This document shows positions 14,894 through 21,781 of a stretch of 23,241 bases of DNA, in pieces; position 1 is the stretch's first letter, and each line of letters starts with the position of its first letter. The notes below the pieces were generated by a model that was not told the DNA's origin, ran no database searches, and was given only the letters and a program-made list of their open reading frames with translations. Source of the DNA: Eubacteriales bacterium. GTDB lineage: Bacteria > Bacillota_A > Clostridia > Christensenellales > Aristaeellaceae. A program made the position numbers and the translations under genes. The stretch spans positions 1 to 23,241 of the forward strand of contig JAUMYC010000012.1 of NCBI GenBank assembly GCA_030528845.1, in the 5' to 3' direction.

Positions 14894-14980
14894 CCTGCGC
14901 ACGGCAGGAACGCGCGCATCTCCGGCGAAATTTTAGCAGGATAAAACGCAAAACCTGCGCCCGGAGGGGCGCTTTTGTTT
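14894..14980 (+). promoter_or_regulatory. Attenuator-like leader before nfnA
   Basis: The leader has two copies of CCTGC (14894-14898, 14954-14958) and two of GCAGG (14904-14908, 14936-14940), allowing alternative pairings. The last CCTGC overlaps by two bases a perfect hairpin GCGCCC/GGGCGC with a GGAG loop (14957-14972) that is followed by TTTTGTTT, directly before the nfnA ribosome binding site. This is the layout of a terminator that can be switched off. No clear promoter was found between the upstream terminator and this region, so the model is unproven. Confidence 0.5.
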
Positions 14981-14992
14981 GGAGGAGCAGAA

Positions 14993-15841
14993 ATGTACAC
15001 CATTCTTTCCAAGGAACGGCTGAACCCGACCATCACGCGCATGCGCATCCACGCGCCGCGCGTTGCTAAAAAAGCAGGCCCGGGGCAGTTCATCATCCTG
15101 CGCGTGGACGAAGACGGCGAGCGCATCCCGCTGACGATCGCGGCGAAGGACCCGGTCGAGGGCTCTGTGACGATCATCTTCCAGAAAGCCGGCGCGACGA
15201 CGACGAAGCTCGACGAGCTCGAAGCCGGGCAGAGTCTGCACGATTTTGTCGGCCCGCTGGGCAAGGAGAGCGAATTTGACGGGCTGCAGGGCAAGCGCGT
15301 GGCCGTCATCGGCGGCGGTCTGGGCATCGCCATCGCCTATCCGCAGGCCGTGGCCGCCAGCGAAGCCGGCGCTCTGGTGGATATGATCGTGGGCTTCCGC
15401 AGCAAGGAGCTGGAGATCCTGACGGACGAGCTGGCCGGAAAGTGCGAAAACCTCGTCGTCATGACGGACGACGGCTCCAACGGGCACAAGGGCTTCGTGA
15501 CGGACGGCCTGCGCGAACTGCTCGAGGCGGGCGCGCAGTATGAGCGCGTGATCGCCATCGGCCCGCTTCCGATGATGCGCGCCGTGGCGGAGATGACCCG
15601 CCCCCTTGGCGTTCAGACCATCGTGAGCATGAATTCGATCATGATCGACGGCACGGGCATGTGCGGCGGCTGCCGGCTCACCGTGGGCGGCGAGACGAAG
15701 TTCGCCTGCGTGGACGGCCCGGAATTCGACGGACACGAAGTCGACTTTGACGAGGCGATCTCGCGCAGCAGAATGTATAAAGCCGAAGAGAAGATCAGTT
15801 CCGAGCGGCATGTCTGCCGCCTGACGGGAGGTGTGCGCTGA
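14993..15841 (+). CDS. nfnA: NADH-dependent ferredoxin:NADP+ oxidoreductase, small subunit NfnA
   Basis: This 282-residue subunit carries one FAD and a [2Fe-2S] cluster and handles NADH in the electron-bifurcating NfnAB complex, which couples ferredoxin and NADH to NADP+ reduction. The N-terminal half is a PyrK/ferredoxin-reductase-like flavin domain (RIPLTIAAKD, about 44-53). VAVIGGGLGIAIAYPQ (about 103-118) is the nucleotide-binding start. Cys224, Cys227 and Cys239 in MCGGC...FACVDGPEFDGHEVDF, with Asp219 upstream, fit the known three-Cys, one-Asp cluster. The start ATG has GGAGGA six bases upstream. The stop overlaps the nfnB start by one base (TGATG). A PyrK-like role is less likely given its partner. 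Confidence 0.93.
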   Translation: MYTILSKERLNPTITRMRIHAPRVAKKAGPGQFIILRVDEDGERIPLTIAAKDPVEGSVTIIFQKAGATTTKLDELEAGQSLHDFVGPLGKESEFDGLQGKRVAVIGGGLGIAIAYPQAVAASEAGALVDMIVGFRSKELEILTDELAGKCENLVVMTDDGSNGHKGFVTDGLRELLEAGAQYERVIAIGPLPMMRAVAEMTRPLGVQTIVSMNSIMIDGTGMCGGCRLTVGGETKFACVDGPEFDGHEVDFDEAISRSRMYKAEEKISSERHVCRLTGGVR

Positions 15842-17229
15842 TGCCGAATATGTCTTTGCAGAAAAACCCCATGCCCGAGCAGGATCCCATCGTGCGCGCG
15901 GGGAATTTTGAAGAGGTCGCGCTGGGCTACACGCCCGCTCTGGCCGCAGATGAGGCTGCGCGCTGCCTCGATTGCAAGAACGCGCCCTGCGTGAAGGGCT
16001 GCCCCGTGAACGTACAGATCCCGGATTTCATCCGCAAGATCCGCGAAAACGACATCCCCGGCGCGTACGCCATCCTCAAGGGGACGAACGCGCTTCCCGC
16101 CGTGTGCGGCCGCGTCTGTCCGCAGGAGACGCAGTGCGAGTCCAAATGCGTGCGCGGCATCAAGGGCGAGCCCGTGGCCATCGGCCGTCTGGAGCGCTTC
16201 GTGGCGGATTCCTGCCTCGAATGTGCCCGCGCGGAAGCGCCCGCCGCCGAAAACGGCAAAAAAGTCGCCGTGATCGGCTCCGGCCCGAGCGGCCTGACCT
16301 GCGCGGGCGACCTGCGCAAAAAGGGCTACGACGTGACCATCTTTGAAGCGCTGCACACCCCCGGCGGCGTGCTCGTCTACGGCATTCCGGAGTTCCGCCT
16401 TCCCAAGGCGCTCGTGCGCCGTGAGATCGCCACGCTCGAGGCCATCGGCGTGAAGATCGAGACGAACACCGTCGTGGGCAAGACGATCTCTCTGGAAGAG
16501 CTGCTGCACGAGGAAGGCTTTGACGCCGCGTTCATCGGCTCAGGCGCGGGCCTGCCGCGCTTTCAGGGCATCCCGGGCGAAAACCTGAACGGTGTGTACT
16601 CGGCCAACGAATTCCTCACGCGCGTGAACCTGATGAAGGCCTATCGCTTCCCCGAGGCGGACACGCCTGTGCGCGTGGGCAAGAGCGCCGCGGTCATCGG
16701 CGGCGGCAACGTGGCAATGGACGCCGCCCGCTGCGCAAAGCGTCTGGGCGCGGAGCATGTCTACATCGTCTATCGCCGCGGCGAGGAGGAAATGCCCGCC
16801 CGTCGCGAGGAGATCCATCACGCAAAGGAAGAGGGCATCGAGTTCCTCCTGCTGAACAACCCGACGCGCGTCCTCGGCGACGAAAACGGATCTGTATGCG
16901 GCATGGAATGCGTGAAGATGGCTCTGGGCGAGCCGGACGCCTCCGGCCGCCGCCGCCCCGTTGTGCAAGAGGGCAGCGAATTCACGCTGGATGTCGATAC
17001 GGTGATCGTCGCCATCGGCAACAGCCCGAACCCGCTGCTGCGCGCGACGACGCCCGGTCTGGAGACCCAGAAATGGGGCGGCATCGTGGCCGACGAGCAG
17101 ACCGGCGCGACGAGTCTGGAAAACGTCTATGCAGGCGGTGACGCCGTGACCGGCGCTGCGACGGTGATCCTCGCCATGGGCGCGGGCAAGCGCGCGGCCG
17201 AGGCGATCGACAAAAAGCTGAACCCCTGA
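15841..17229 (+). CDS. nfnB: NADH-dependent ferredoxin:NADP+ oxidoreductase, large subunit NfnB
   Basis: This 462-residue subunit resembles the small subunit of glutamate synthase and holds two [4Fe-4S] clusters, the bifurcating FAD and the NADPH site. Cysteines at about 42, 45, 50, 54 and at 89, 93, 99, 103 form the cluster motifs CLDCKNAPCVKGCP and CGRVCPQETQCESKC. VAVIGSGPSGLTCAGDL (about 142-158) binds FAD and AAVIGGGNVAMDAARCAKRLG (about 283-303) binds NADPH. NVYAGGDAVTGAATVILAMGAGKRAAEAI near the end closes the FAD site. It is translated with nfnA through a one-base overlap, and the pairing argues against a free-standing glutamate synthase subunit. A strong terminator follows. Confidence 0.94.
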   Translation: MPNMSLQKNPMPEQDPIVRAGNFEEVALGYTPALAADEAARCLDCKNAPCVKGCPVNVQIPDFIRKIRENDIPGAYAILKGTNALPAVCGRVCPQETQCESKCVRGIKGEPVAIGRLERFVADSCLECARAEAPAAENGKKVAVIGSGPSGLTCAGDLRKKGYDVTIFEALHTPGGVLVYGIPEFRLPKALVRREIATLEAIGVKIETNTVVGKTISLEELLHEEGFDAAFIGSGAGLPRFQGIPGENLNGVYSANEFLTRVNLMKAYRFPEADTPVRVGKSAAVIGGGNVAMDAARCAKRLGAEHVYIVYRRGEEEMPARREEIHHAKEEGIEFLLLNNPTRVLGDENGSVCGMECVKMALGEPDASGRRRPVVQEGSEFTLDVDTVIVAIGNSPNPLLRATTPGLETQKWGGIVADEQTGATSLENVYAGGDAVTGAATVILAMGAGKRAAEAIDKKLNP

Positions 17230-17248
17230 GCAAAAAACGACAGAAAAA

Positions 17249-17281
17249 CAGCTCTCCGCGAAAAGGCGGAGAGCTGTTTTT
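17249..17281. terminator. Bidirectional terminator between nfnB and the MATE gene
   Basis: A perfect 11-bp stem, CAGCTCTCCGC/GCGGAGAGCTG, with a 6-nt loop is flanked by AAAAA on one side and TTTTT on the other, so it works in both directions. Confidence 0.9.
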
Positions 17282-17301
17282 GTTGTAGTCCGATGCGGGG
17301 A

Positions 17302-18858
17302 TCAGGCCGGCCTAGCGGTGCGGGAGCGCACGGCCGTCTTCCATTTGCCGCTGTTGAAGCGCAGGAAGATCAGGAAGGTGCGCAGCAGCTGATCGGTGAT
17401 CAGCGCGACCCACGCGCCATACAGGCTCCAGCCGAGCATGGTGATGGTGACATAGGCCACCAGCGGACGCACGATCATGACGGTGATCATGATGACAAAG
17501 GCGGTGAACTTGGTGTCGCCTGCGCCGCGCAGCGCGCCGGAGAGGATGAACTGCGAGGCCTGCAGCGGCTGAATGAGCGCGACCATCTTGAGGATGGTGG
17601 AGCCGACGCGGGCGATCTCCGGCTCGGTGTTGTTATAGAGCAGGATGATATTGCGCCCGAAGAAGAATACGACGATGGCAATGGCGAGCGCGCACATCTG
17701 GCCCACGCGCCGTGTGACGCTTGCATAGCGCTCGGCCATGTCGCTGCGCATCTTGCCAAGGCTCTGGCCCACAAGAGACGTGGCCGAGACAGCGAAGGCC
17801 TGGCCGTTCATGAAGGTGAGCGCCTGAATGTTCATGCAGATCGTATGCGTGGCATAGAGCTGATCTCCAAGGCCTGCGACGAGGCGGGCATAGATGACCA
17901 CGCCTACGCGCATGGCGAGCTGCTCGAGCATGGAGGGGAAGCCGATCTTTGCCATGTCGAGAATGGCGTCCTTGTCCGGCTTGTACCAGCCCTTCGGGAA
18001 GGAGATGCGCAGATAGCGCTCCTTGCGGGAGACGGCGATGATGGCCATGAACATGGCGGCGAACTGACCGATGACCGTGGCAAGGGACGCGCCCGCGACT
18101 TCCATTCTGGGCAGGCCGAACTTGCCGTAGATCAGCAGATAGTTGAACACGACGTTCACGACGTTTGCCGTCGTGTTGTAGATCATTGCCGTTCTCGAAT
18201 CACCCGCGCCGCGCAGGCTGGAGGTGATCGTGGAGGTGATCGCCATGGAGAACAGGCCGACGAACTGGATCTTGAGGTAGTTCACACCGCCCATGATCGC
18301 CTGTTCGGAGATGGCGTCGCCGCCGCTCATGAAGCGGACGAGCCATTCGGCGCTGAAAAAGCCGACGAGCGAGAAGGCCAGCGCGAAGATGATGTTGAGC
18401 ATCAGCGCCTGGCGCAGGATGAGGTTGGCCTTGTCCTGCCGCCCCGCGCCCTTGTTGCGGGCGACCATGGCCATGGCGCCCGTGTTGAGCGAGAGGAAGA
18501 GCGTGGACATGAGGAACTTCGGCTGCGTGGACAAGCCGACCGCCGTGGTGGCCCAGGAGCCGAGGCTGCCGACCATGATCTGGTCGGCCATGCTCGTCAG
18601 CTGGGTGAGCATCAATTCGATAAAAGAGGGCCACGCGATGTTGATCACGTCGCCGTAGAGCATTTTAGAGGTGATCCCCTTGGGAAGAGTCTTTTTGTCT
18701 ACCGGTTTGCCCATGTCCTCGGGCTTGCCGTCGGGAAGCTGATACAGCGCGATGTCTTTTTTTGCTTTTGTTTTTTTGTCGCCCGCTCCCCGGAGTTCAG
18801 GTTTTCCGGAGCCTTGCATACTTAGCGGATCGTTTGAGATCCTTCTCTCTCCTTTCAT
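17302..18858 (-). CDS. MATE family efflux transporter with N-terminal extension
   Basis: This 518-residue inner-membrane exporter belongs to the MATE family, which uses ion gradients to expel drugs or metabolites. About twelve hydrophobic segments begin near residue 70. The two homologous halves are visible as SSLRGAGDSRTAMIYNTTANVVNVVFN and SGALRGAGDTKFTAFVIMITVMIVRPL. MATE proteins are usually near 450 residues; the first 60 or so residues here are hydrophilic and Lys-rich (DKKTKAKKDIALYQLPDGKPEDMGKPVDKK). The ATG at 18858 has no upstream ribosome binding site. An in-frame ATG at 18819 is an alternative: AAAGGAG lies before it, separated by a GGATC/GATCC hairpin (18827-18842). The early codons also contain two A7 runs. 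Confidence 0.9.
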   Translation of the reverse strand: MKGERRISNDPLSMQGSGKPELRGAGDKKTKAKKDIALYQLPDGKPEDMGKPVDKKTLPKGITSKMLYGDVINIAWPSFIELMLTQLTSMADQIMVGSLGSWATTAVGLSTQPKFLMSTLFLSLNTGAMAMVARNKGAGRQDKANLILRQALMLNIIFALAFSLVGFFSAEWLVRFMSGGDAISEQAIMGGVNYLKIQFVGLFSMAITSTITSSLRGAGDSRTAMIYNTTANVVNVVFNYLLIYGKFGLPRMEVAGASLATVIGQFAAMFMAIIAVSRKERYLRISFPKGWYKPDKDAILDMAKIGFPSMLEQLAMRVGVVIYARLVAGLGDQLYATHTICMNIQALTFMNGQAFAVSATSLVGQSLGKMRSDMAERYASVTRRVGQMCALAIAIVVFFFGRNIILLYNNTEPEIARVGSTILKMVALIQPLQASQFILSGALRGAGDTKFTAFVIMITVMIVRPLVAYVTITMLGWSLYGAWVALITDQLLRTFLIFLRFNSGKWKTAVRSRTARPA

Positions 18859-18887
18859 CGTGATTTCAGATCAAGTACACGCATTCC

Positions 18888-18896
18888 ATTATATCA
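18888..18896 (-). promoter_or_regulatory. Extended -10 promoter of the MATE gene
   Basis: The minus strand reads TGATATAAT, a perfect -10 with the TGn extension. The -35 (TTGTAT, 17 bases upstream) is weak. The predicted transcript starts only about 20 bases before the annotated ATG. Confidence 0.6.
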
Positions 18897-18922
18897 TAAG
18901 TCGGCTAATAATACAAACCCTG

Positions 18923-18952
18923 TTTACAGAACATGCCGAAATATCTTACAAT
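18923..18952 (+). promoter_or_regulatory. Promoter of the MBL-fold lipoprotein gene
   Basis: TTTACA (18923-18928) and TACAAT (18947-18952) are 18 bases apart, each with five matches to the consensus. The gene starts about 45 bases later. Confidence 0.7.
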
Positions 18953-18961
18953 AGAAGCAGC

Positions 18962-18979
18962 CCGCGCCGGCAGGCGCGG
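18962..18979 (+). other. Leader hairpin directly before the MBL lipoprotein ribosome binding site
   Basis: A perfect 7-bp stem, CCGCGCC/GGCGCGG, with a 4-nt loop begins close to the predicted transcription start and ends right before AAAAGGAGG. It could protect the 5' end of the transcript or tune translation. Confidence 0.55.
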
Positions 18980-18997
18980 AAAAGGAGGAACCTTCAT

Positions 18998-19831
18998 ATG
19001 TTAAAAAGAATACTGGCAGCTCTGCTCGGCCTCGGGCTGTGCGCGCCGCTGCAGGGCTGTTCCACGGCAACGCTCATCGAAAAGCCCACGGGCGAAATGC
19101 ACATCGCTTTCCTCGGCGACAAAGCCGAGGATGCGATCCTGCTCTACGGAGAGGATTTTGCCGTGCTCGTGGACACGGGGCTGAACAAGACCGGGCAGGA
19201 GATCGTGGATTATCTGCAAAAAAAGAACATCACATCGCTCGATTTGCTGCTCGTCACCCATTACGACAAGGATCACGTCGGCGGCGCGGACGCCGTGCTC
19301 GAGCAGATCGATATCGGCCTGCTCATCGGTCCGGATTACGAAAGCGACGCCAAGCAGTACGAACAGTTTGTCGAAGAGGCGGAAAAGAGCGGCGTTGCCA
19401 TCGAACGCCTGCGCGAAGATCGCACTCTCTCCTTCGGCGGGCTGACGCTGCACATCGACGCTCCGAAGACCCTGCACGAGCAGGAGAACGACCGCTCGCT
19501 GGTCGTGCGCGCGGAGTACGGCGAATGCTCTCTCCTGCTGGCAGGTGACGCGGAAAAGGATCGCATCCGCGAGCTGCTCCGGAGCGGGCTCTCTCCCTGC
19601 ACTTTGCTCAAAGTCCCCCACCACGGGCGCATCGAGGACAACAGCCTCGACTTTTTCGAGGCGCTTCGGCCCGAACTGGCCGTGATCACGAGCCACGAGG
19701 AAGAGCCGGAGCACGAAGAAGTCGTTTCCATGCTCGAAGAGCTCGGCGCGCAGGTCTTTCTCACGCGGCTCGGGCTCGTGGAAGGCAGCTGCGACGGGCA
19801 TGTGATCAAGCTCTGGCAGACGCCCTATTGA
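18998..19831 (+). CDS. ComEC-like metallo-beta-lactamase-fold lipoprotein
   Basis: This 277-residue protein has a short lipoprotein signal (MLKRILAALLGLGLCAPLQGC, Cys21 predicted lipidated) followed by a metallo-beta-lactamase fold. THYDKDHVGG (about 87-96) is the metal-binding HxxxDH-type motif as found in ComEC-type domains, with LLAGDAE (Asp184) and KVPHHG (His208, His209) further along. The order resembles the extracellular hydrolase part of the DNA-uptake protein ComEC, without its membrane channel. Related stand-alone proteins are often annotated as hydrolases or competence-like proteins; the substrate is unknown. The start ATG at 18998 has AAAAGGAGG upstream; the frame is open further upstream, but without a better site. 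It would act outside the membrane. Confidence 0.85.
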   Translation: MLKRILAALLGLGLCAPLQGCSTATLIEKPTGEMHIAFLGDKAEDAILLYGEDFAVLVDTGLNKTGQEIVDYLQKKNITSLDLLLVTHYDKDHVGGADAVLEQIDIGLLIGPDYESDAKQYEQFVEEAEKSGVAIERLREDRTLSFGGLTLHIDAPKTLHEQENDRSLVVRAEYGECSLLLAGDAEKDRIRELLRSGLSPCTLLKVPHHGRIEDNSLDFFEALRPELAVITSHEEEPEHEEVVSMLEELGAQVFLTRLGLVEGSCDGHVIKLWQTPY

Positions 19832-19840
19832 CGCCATGGC

Positions 19841-19890
19841 AAAAAAAAGCGCCTTTTTTTCCCTATTTGCGGAAAAGAGGCGCTTTTTTT
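19841..19890. terminator. Bidirectional terminator between the MBL lipoprotein and ogt genes
   Basis: A long stem built from AAAAAAAGCGCC and GGCGCTTTTTTT, extended inward by TTTTTTTCC/GGAAAAGA, lies between two convergent genes and ends in T runs in both directions. Confidence 0.88.
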
Positions 19891-19894
19891 GTGT

Positions 19895-20356
19895 TTATAT
19901 GTTTTCTCGCTCGAGGCAGAGCAGATATTCCTTGATCGGCAGCCCGCCGCCATAGCCCACGAGCGCGCCGGACGCGCCGATGACCCTATGGCACGGGATA
20001 ATGATGGAGATGGGGTTGACATGGTTCGCTCCGCCGACGGCGCGGCACGCCTTCGGCCTGCCGATGCTGCGCGCGATATCGGCATAGGAGCACGTCCGGC
20101 CATAGGGGATCTGCTGCAGAGCCTGCCAGCAGGCGCGCTGAAAGGGCGTGCCCAGCGGGCGCAGGAGCAGCTCAAACCGCCTGCGTTCCCCCGCAAAATA
20201 CTCTCGCAGCTGCCCTTGGCATGCGCTCAGCAGCGCGCTTTCCTCCTCTATCGCTCCCTGCGGCGGGTCGCGGTCAAACTCGACCCGTTCGATCGCGCCG
20301 TCCCGCTCGAAAAGCAGCAGCCTGCCCACGGGCGAAGCCATGTAGCAATAGCGCAT
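19895..20356 (-). CDS. ogt: Methylated-DNA-protein-cysteine S-methyltransferase
   Basis: This 153-residue protein removes methyl or small alkyl groups from O6-alkylguanine in DNA by irreversible transfer to its own cysteine. The active-site motif IIIPCHRVIGASG contains Cys122. It is preceded by the DNA-binding helix and Arg finger segment RAVGGANHVNP (about 105-115), and TPFQRACWQALQQIPYGRTCSYADIA (about 70-95) is the usual domain start. The short N-terminal part matches Ogt rather than Ada. The start ATG has GGAGGGAG upstream. The gene follows the CofE-like gene on the same strand but is separated from it by a terminator, so it may be expressed by readthrough or from an unseen promoter. Confidence 0.94.
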   Translation of the reverse strand: MRYCYMASPVGRLLLFERDGAIERVEFDRDPPQGAIEEESALLSACQGQLREYFAGERRRFELLLRPLGTPFQRACWQALQQIPYGRTCSYADIARSIGRPKACRAVGGANHVNPISIIIPCHRVIGASGALVGYGGGLPIKEYLLCLERENI

Positions 20357-20376
20357 TTATCTCCCTCCAAAATACA

Positions 20377-20406
20377 AAAGAGAGGCCTTTGCGGGGGCCT
20401 CTCTTT
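20377..20406 (-). terminator. Terminator after the CofE-like gene
   Basis: An 11-bp stem, AAAGAGAGGCC/GGCCTCTCTTT, with an 8-nt loop is followed on the minus strand by TTTTGTATTTT. It lies between the CofE-like stop codon and the ogt ribosome binding site. Confidence 0.82.
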
Positions 20407-20416
20407 CCATGTTCGA

Positions 20417-21601
20417 TCAATATTCGTCTGCGTAGTTGTCGAAGTAGCCCTGAATGAAGACGATGGGCGTGCCCTTGTCGCCGGAGCCGGAGGTCAGGTC
20501 GCACAGCGAGCCGATGAGGTCCGTCAGGCGGCGCGGGGTCGTGCCCTGAGAGGCCATCTTGCCCTGCAGGTCCGCATCCTTGGCGCGGATCGCCTCGCGG
20601 GCGTGTTCGGCGGCTTCCTCTTCGGTCATGCCCTTGAAGCTGGTGTCGGCCAGATACTTGAGCTTGAGCTCGTTGGGCGTGCCGGCGAGGCCTGCGGTGT
20701 AGCCCGGGGCGACGACCGGATCGGCCAGCTCCCAGATCTTGCCGACGGGATCCTTAAACGCGCCGTCGCCATAGACCATGACTTCGATGCGCTTGCCCGT
20801 GGCAGCGATGAGCTTGGCCTGCAGGCGGGTGACAAACTCCTCGCAGTCGCGCGGGAAGAGCTTGACGGTGGTCTCGTCGGAGAGGTTGGAGCCGTAGAGG
20901 CCGTATTCGGGGTTGTAGCCGCTGCCGTCCACGCTCTTGTTGAGGATGTCCGCCATGGTGATGGCCGTTTCGGCGCCGGCGTTTTTGAGCAGGCGCACGG
21001 AGCGGGCGCGGGTGTGGATATCGCAGCAGATGACATGCTTGGTGTAATTGAGCATCTCGCGCACGTCGTTGGCCAGGAAGATCTCGCTGTTCGGCGCGAT
21101 CTCCTTATACAGGCGCACGTAATCCATGCCCGTGAAGGGATGGAGCACTTCCTCGCCAAAGAGCTCGCGGTAGCGCTGCTCGGAGAGGACGTCGGTGAAG
21201 GGGTTGATGCCCTTTTCGTCCAGATCGTCCATGGAGATCAGATGGTTGCCCACCTCGTCGGAGGGATAGGCCAGCTGAATGTAGAGCTTGTCCAGACCCA
21301 TGCTGATGCCCTTGAGCAGAAGGGAGAAGCGATTGCGGCTGAGGATGGGGAGCACGATGCCCGCCACGCCGCCGGGGATCTTGGCGCGGACGTCCTTTGC
21401 GATCTGCTCGACAGTGGCATAATTGCCCTGCGTGCGCGCAAGAGTGGATTCCGTGATCGCCAGCACATCGCCGTCGCGGAAAGCAAAGCCTTCCTCTTTG
21501 GAAGCATTGAGAATGCATTCCAGCGTAAGCGAGGCCAGATCGTCACCCTGTTTGAAGATCGGCGCGCGGATGCCGCGCACGACAGTGCCAACTGTTCTCA
21601 T
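20417..21601 (-). CDS. Coenzyme F420-0:L-glutamate ligase (CofE) family protein
   Basis: This 394-residue protein matches the CofE family, whose characterised members add glutamate to coenzyme F420. The N-terminal part has TVVRGIRAPIFKQGDDL and RDGDVLAITESTLARTQGN (about 42-60), the family nucleotide-binding signature in modified form. GTPNELKLKYLADTSFKGMTEEEAAEHAREAI near the end is also characteristic of the Firmicute branch. The start at 21601 is chosen because GGGGGAG lies six bases upstream; a TTG 15 bases earlier is less likely. Clostridia are not known to make F420 and no other F420 genes are nearby, so the acceptor is unknown. It stands alone between a promoter at 21645-21673 and a terminator. 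Confidence 0.8.
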   Translation of the reverse strand: MRTVGTVVRGIRAPIFKQGDDLASLTLECILNASKEEGFAFRDGDVLAITESTLARTQGNYATVEQIAKDVRAKIPGGVAGIVLPILSRNRFSLLLKGISMGLDKLYIQLAYPSDEVGNHLISMDDLDEKGINPFTDVLSEQRYRELFGEEVLHPFTGMDYVRLYKEIAPNSEIFLANDVREMLNYTKHVICCDIHTRARSVRLLKNAGAETAITMADILNKSVDGSGYNPEYGLYGSNLSDETTVKLFPRDCEEFVTRLQAKLIAATGKRIEVMVYGDGAFKDPVGKIWELADPVVAPGYTAGLAGTPNELKLKYLADTSFKGMTEEEAAEHAREAIRAKDADLQGKMASQGTTPRRLTDLIGSLCDLTSGSGDKGTPIVFIQGYFDNYADEY

Positions 21602-21644
21602 GGAACTCTCCCCCAATTAGTAGCGTTTGAAAAAACCGTCATCT

Positions 21645-21673
21645 ATTATAGAGCAAAACGAGGCCTTTGTCGA
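21645..21673 (-). promoter_or_regulatory. Promoter of the CofE-like gene
   Basis: On the minus strand TCGACA (21668-21673) and TATAAT (21645-21650) are separated by exactly 17 bases, with five and six consensus matches. The start codon follows about 43 bases later. Confidence 0.82.
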
Positions 21674-21781
21674 GAGGAAGCGCCGATTTGCGCGGATATG
21701 GAAGAAAATTTTATCCTTTGCGTAACGTATTTTACCGTTTTGCACGGTTTTGGAAGCCTCCGCACGGAGGTTTTACTTCTC

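Noticed and set aside
18859..18885. Possible 9-codon leader peptide whose stop overlaps the MATE start
   Set aside because: Its ATG would lie at or before the predicted transcription start and has no ribosome binding site.
21757..21780. CCTCC/GGAGG hairpin followed by TTTTACTTCT on the plus strand
   Set aside because: The T-rich side faces the plus strand, where no gene ends. On the minus strand, just after the LRR gene, it lacks a T tract, so I could not call it a terminator.
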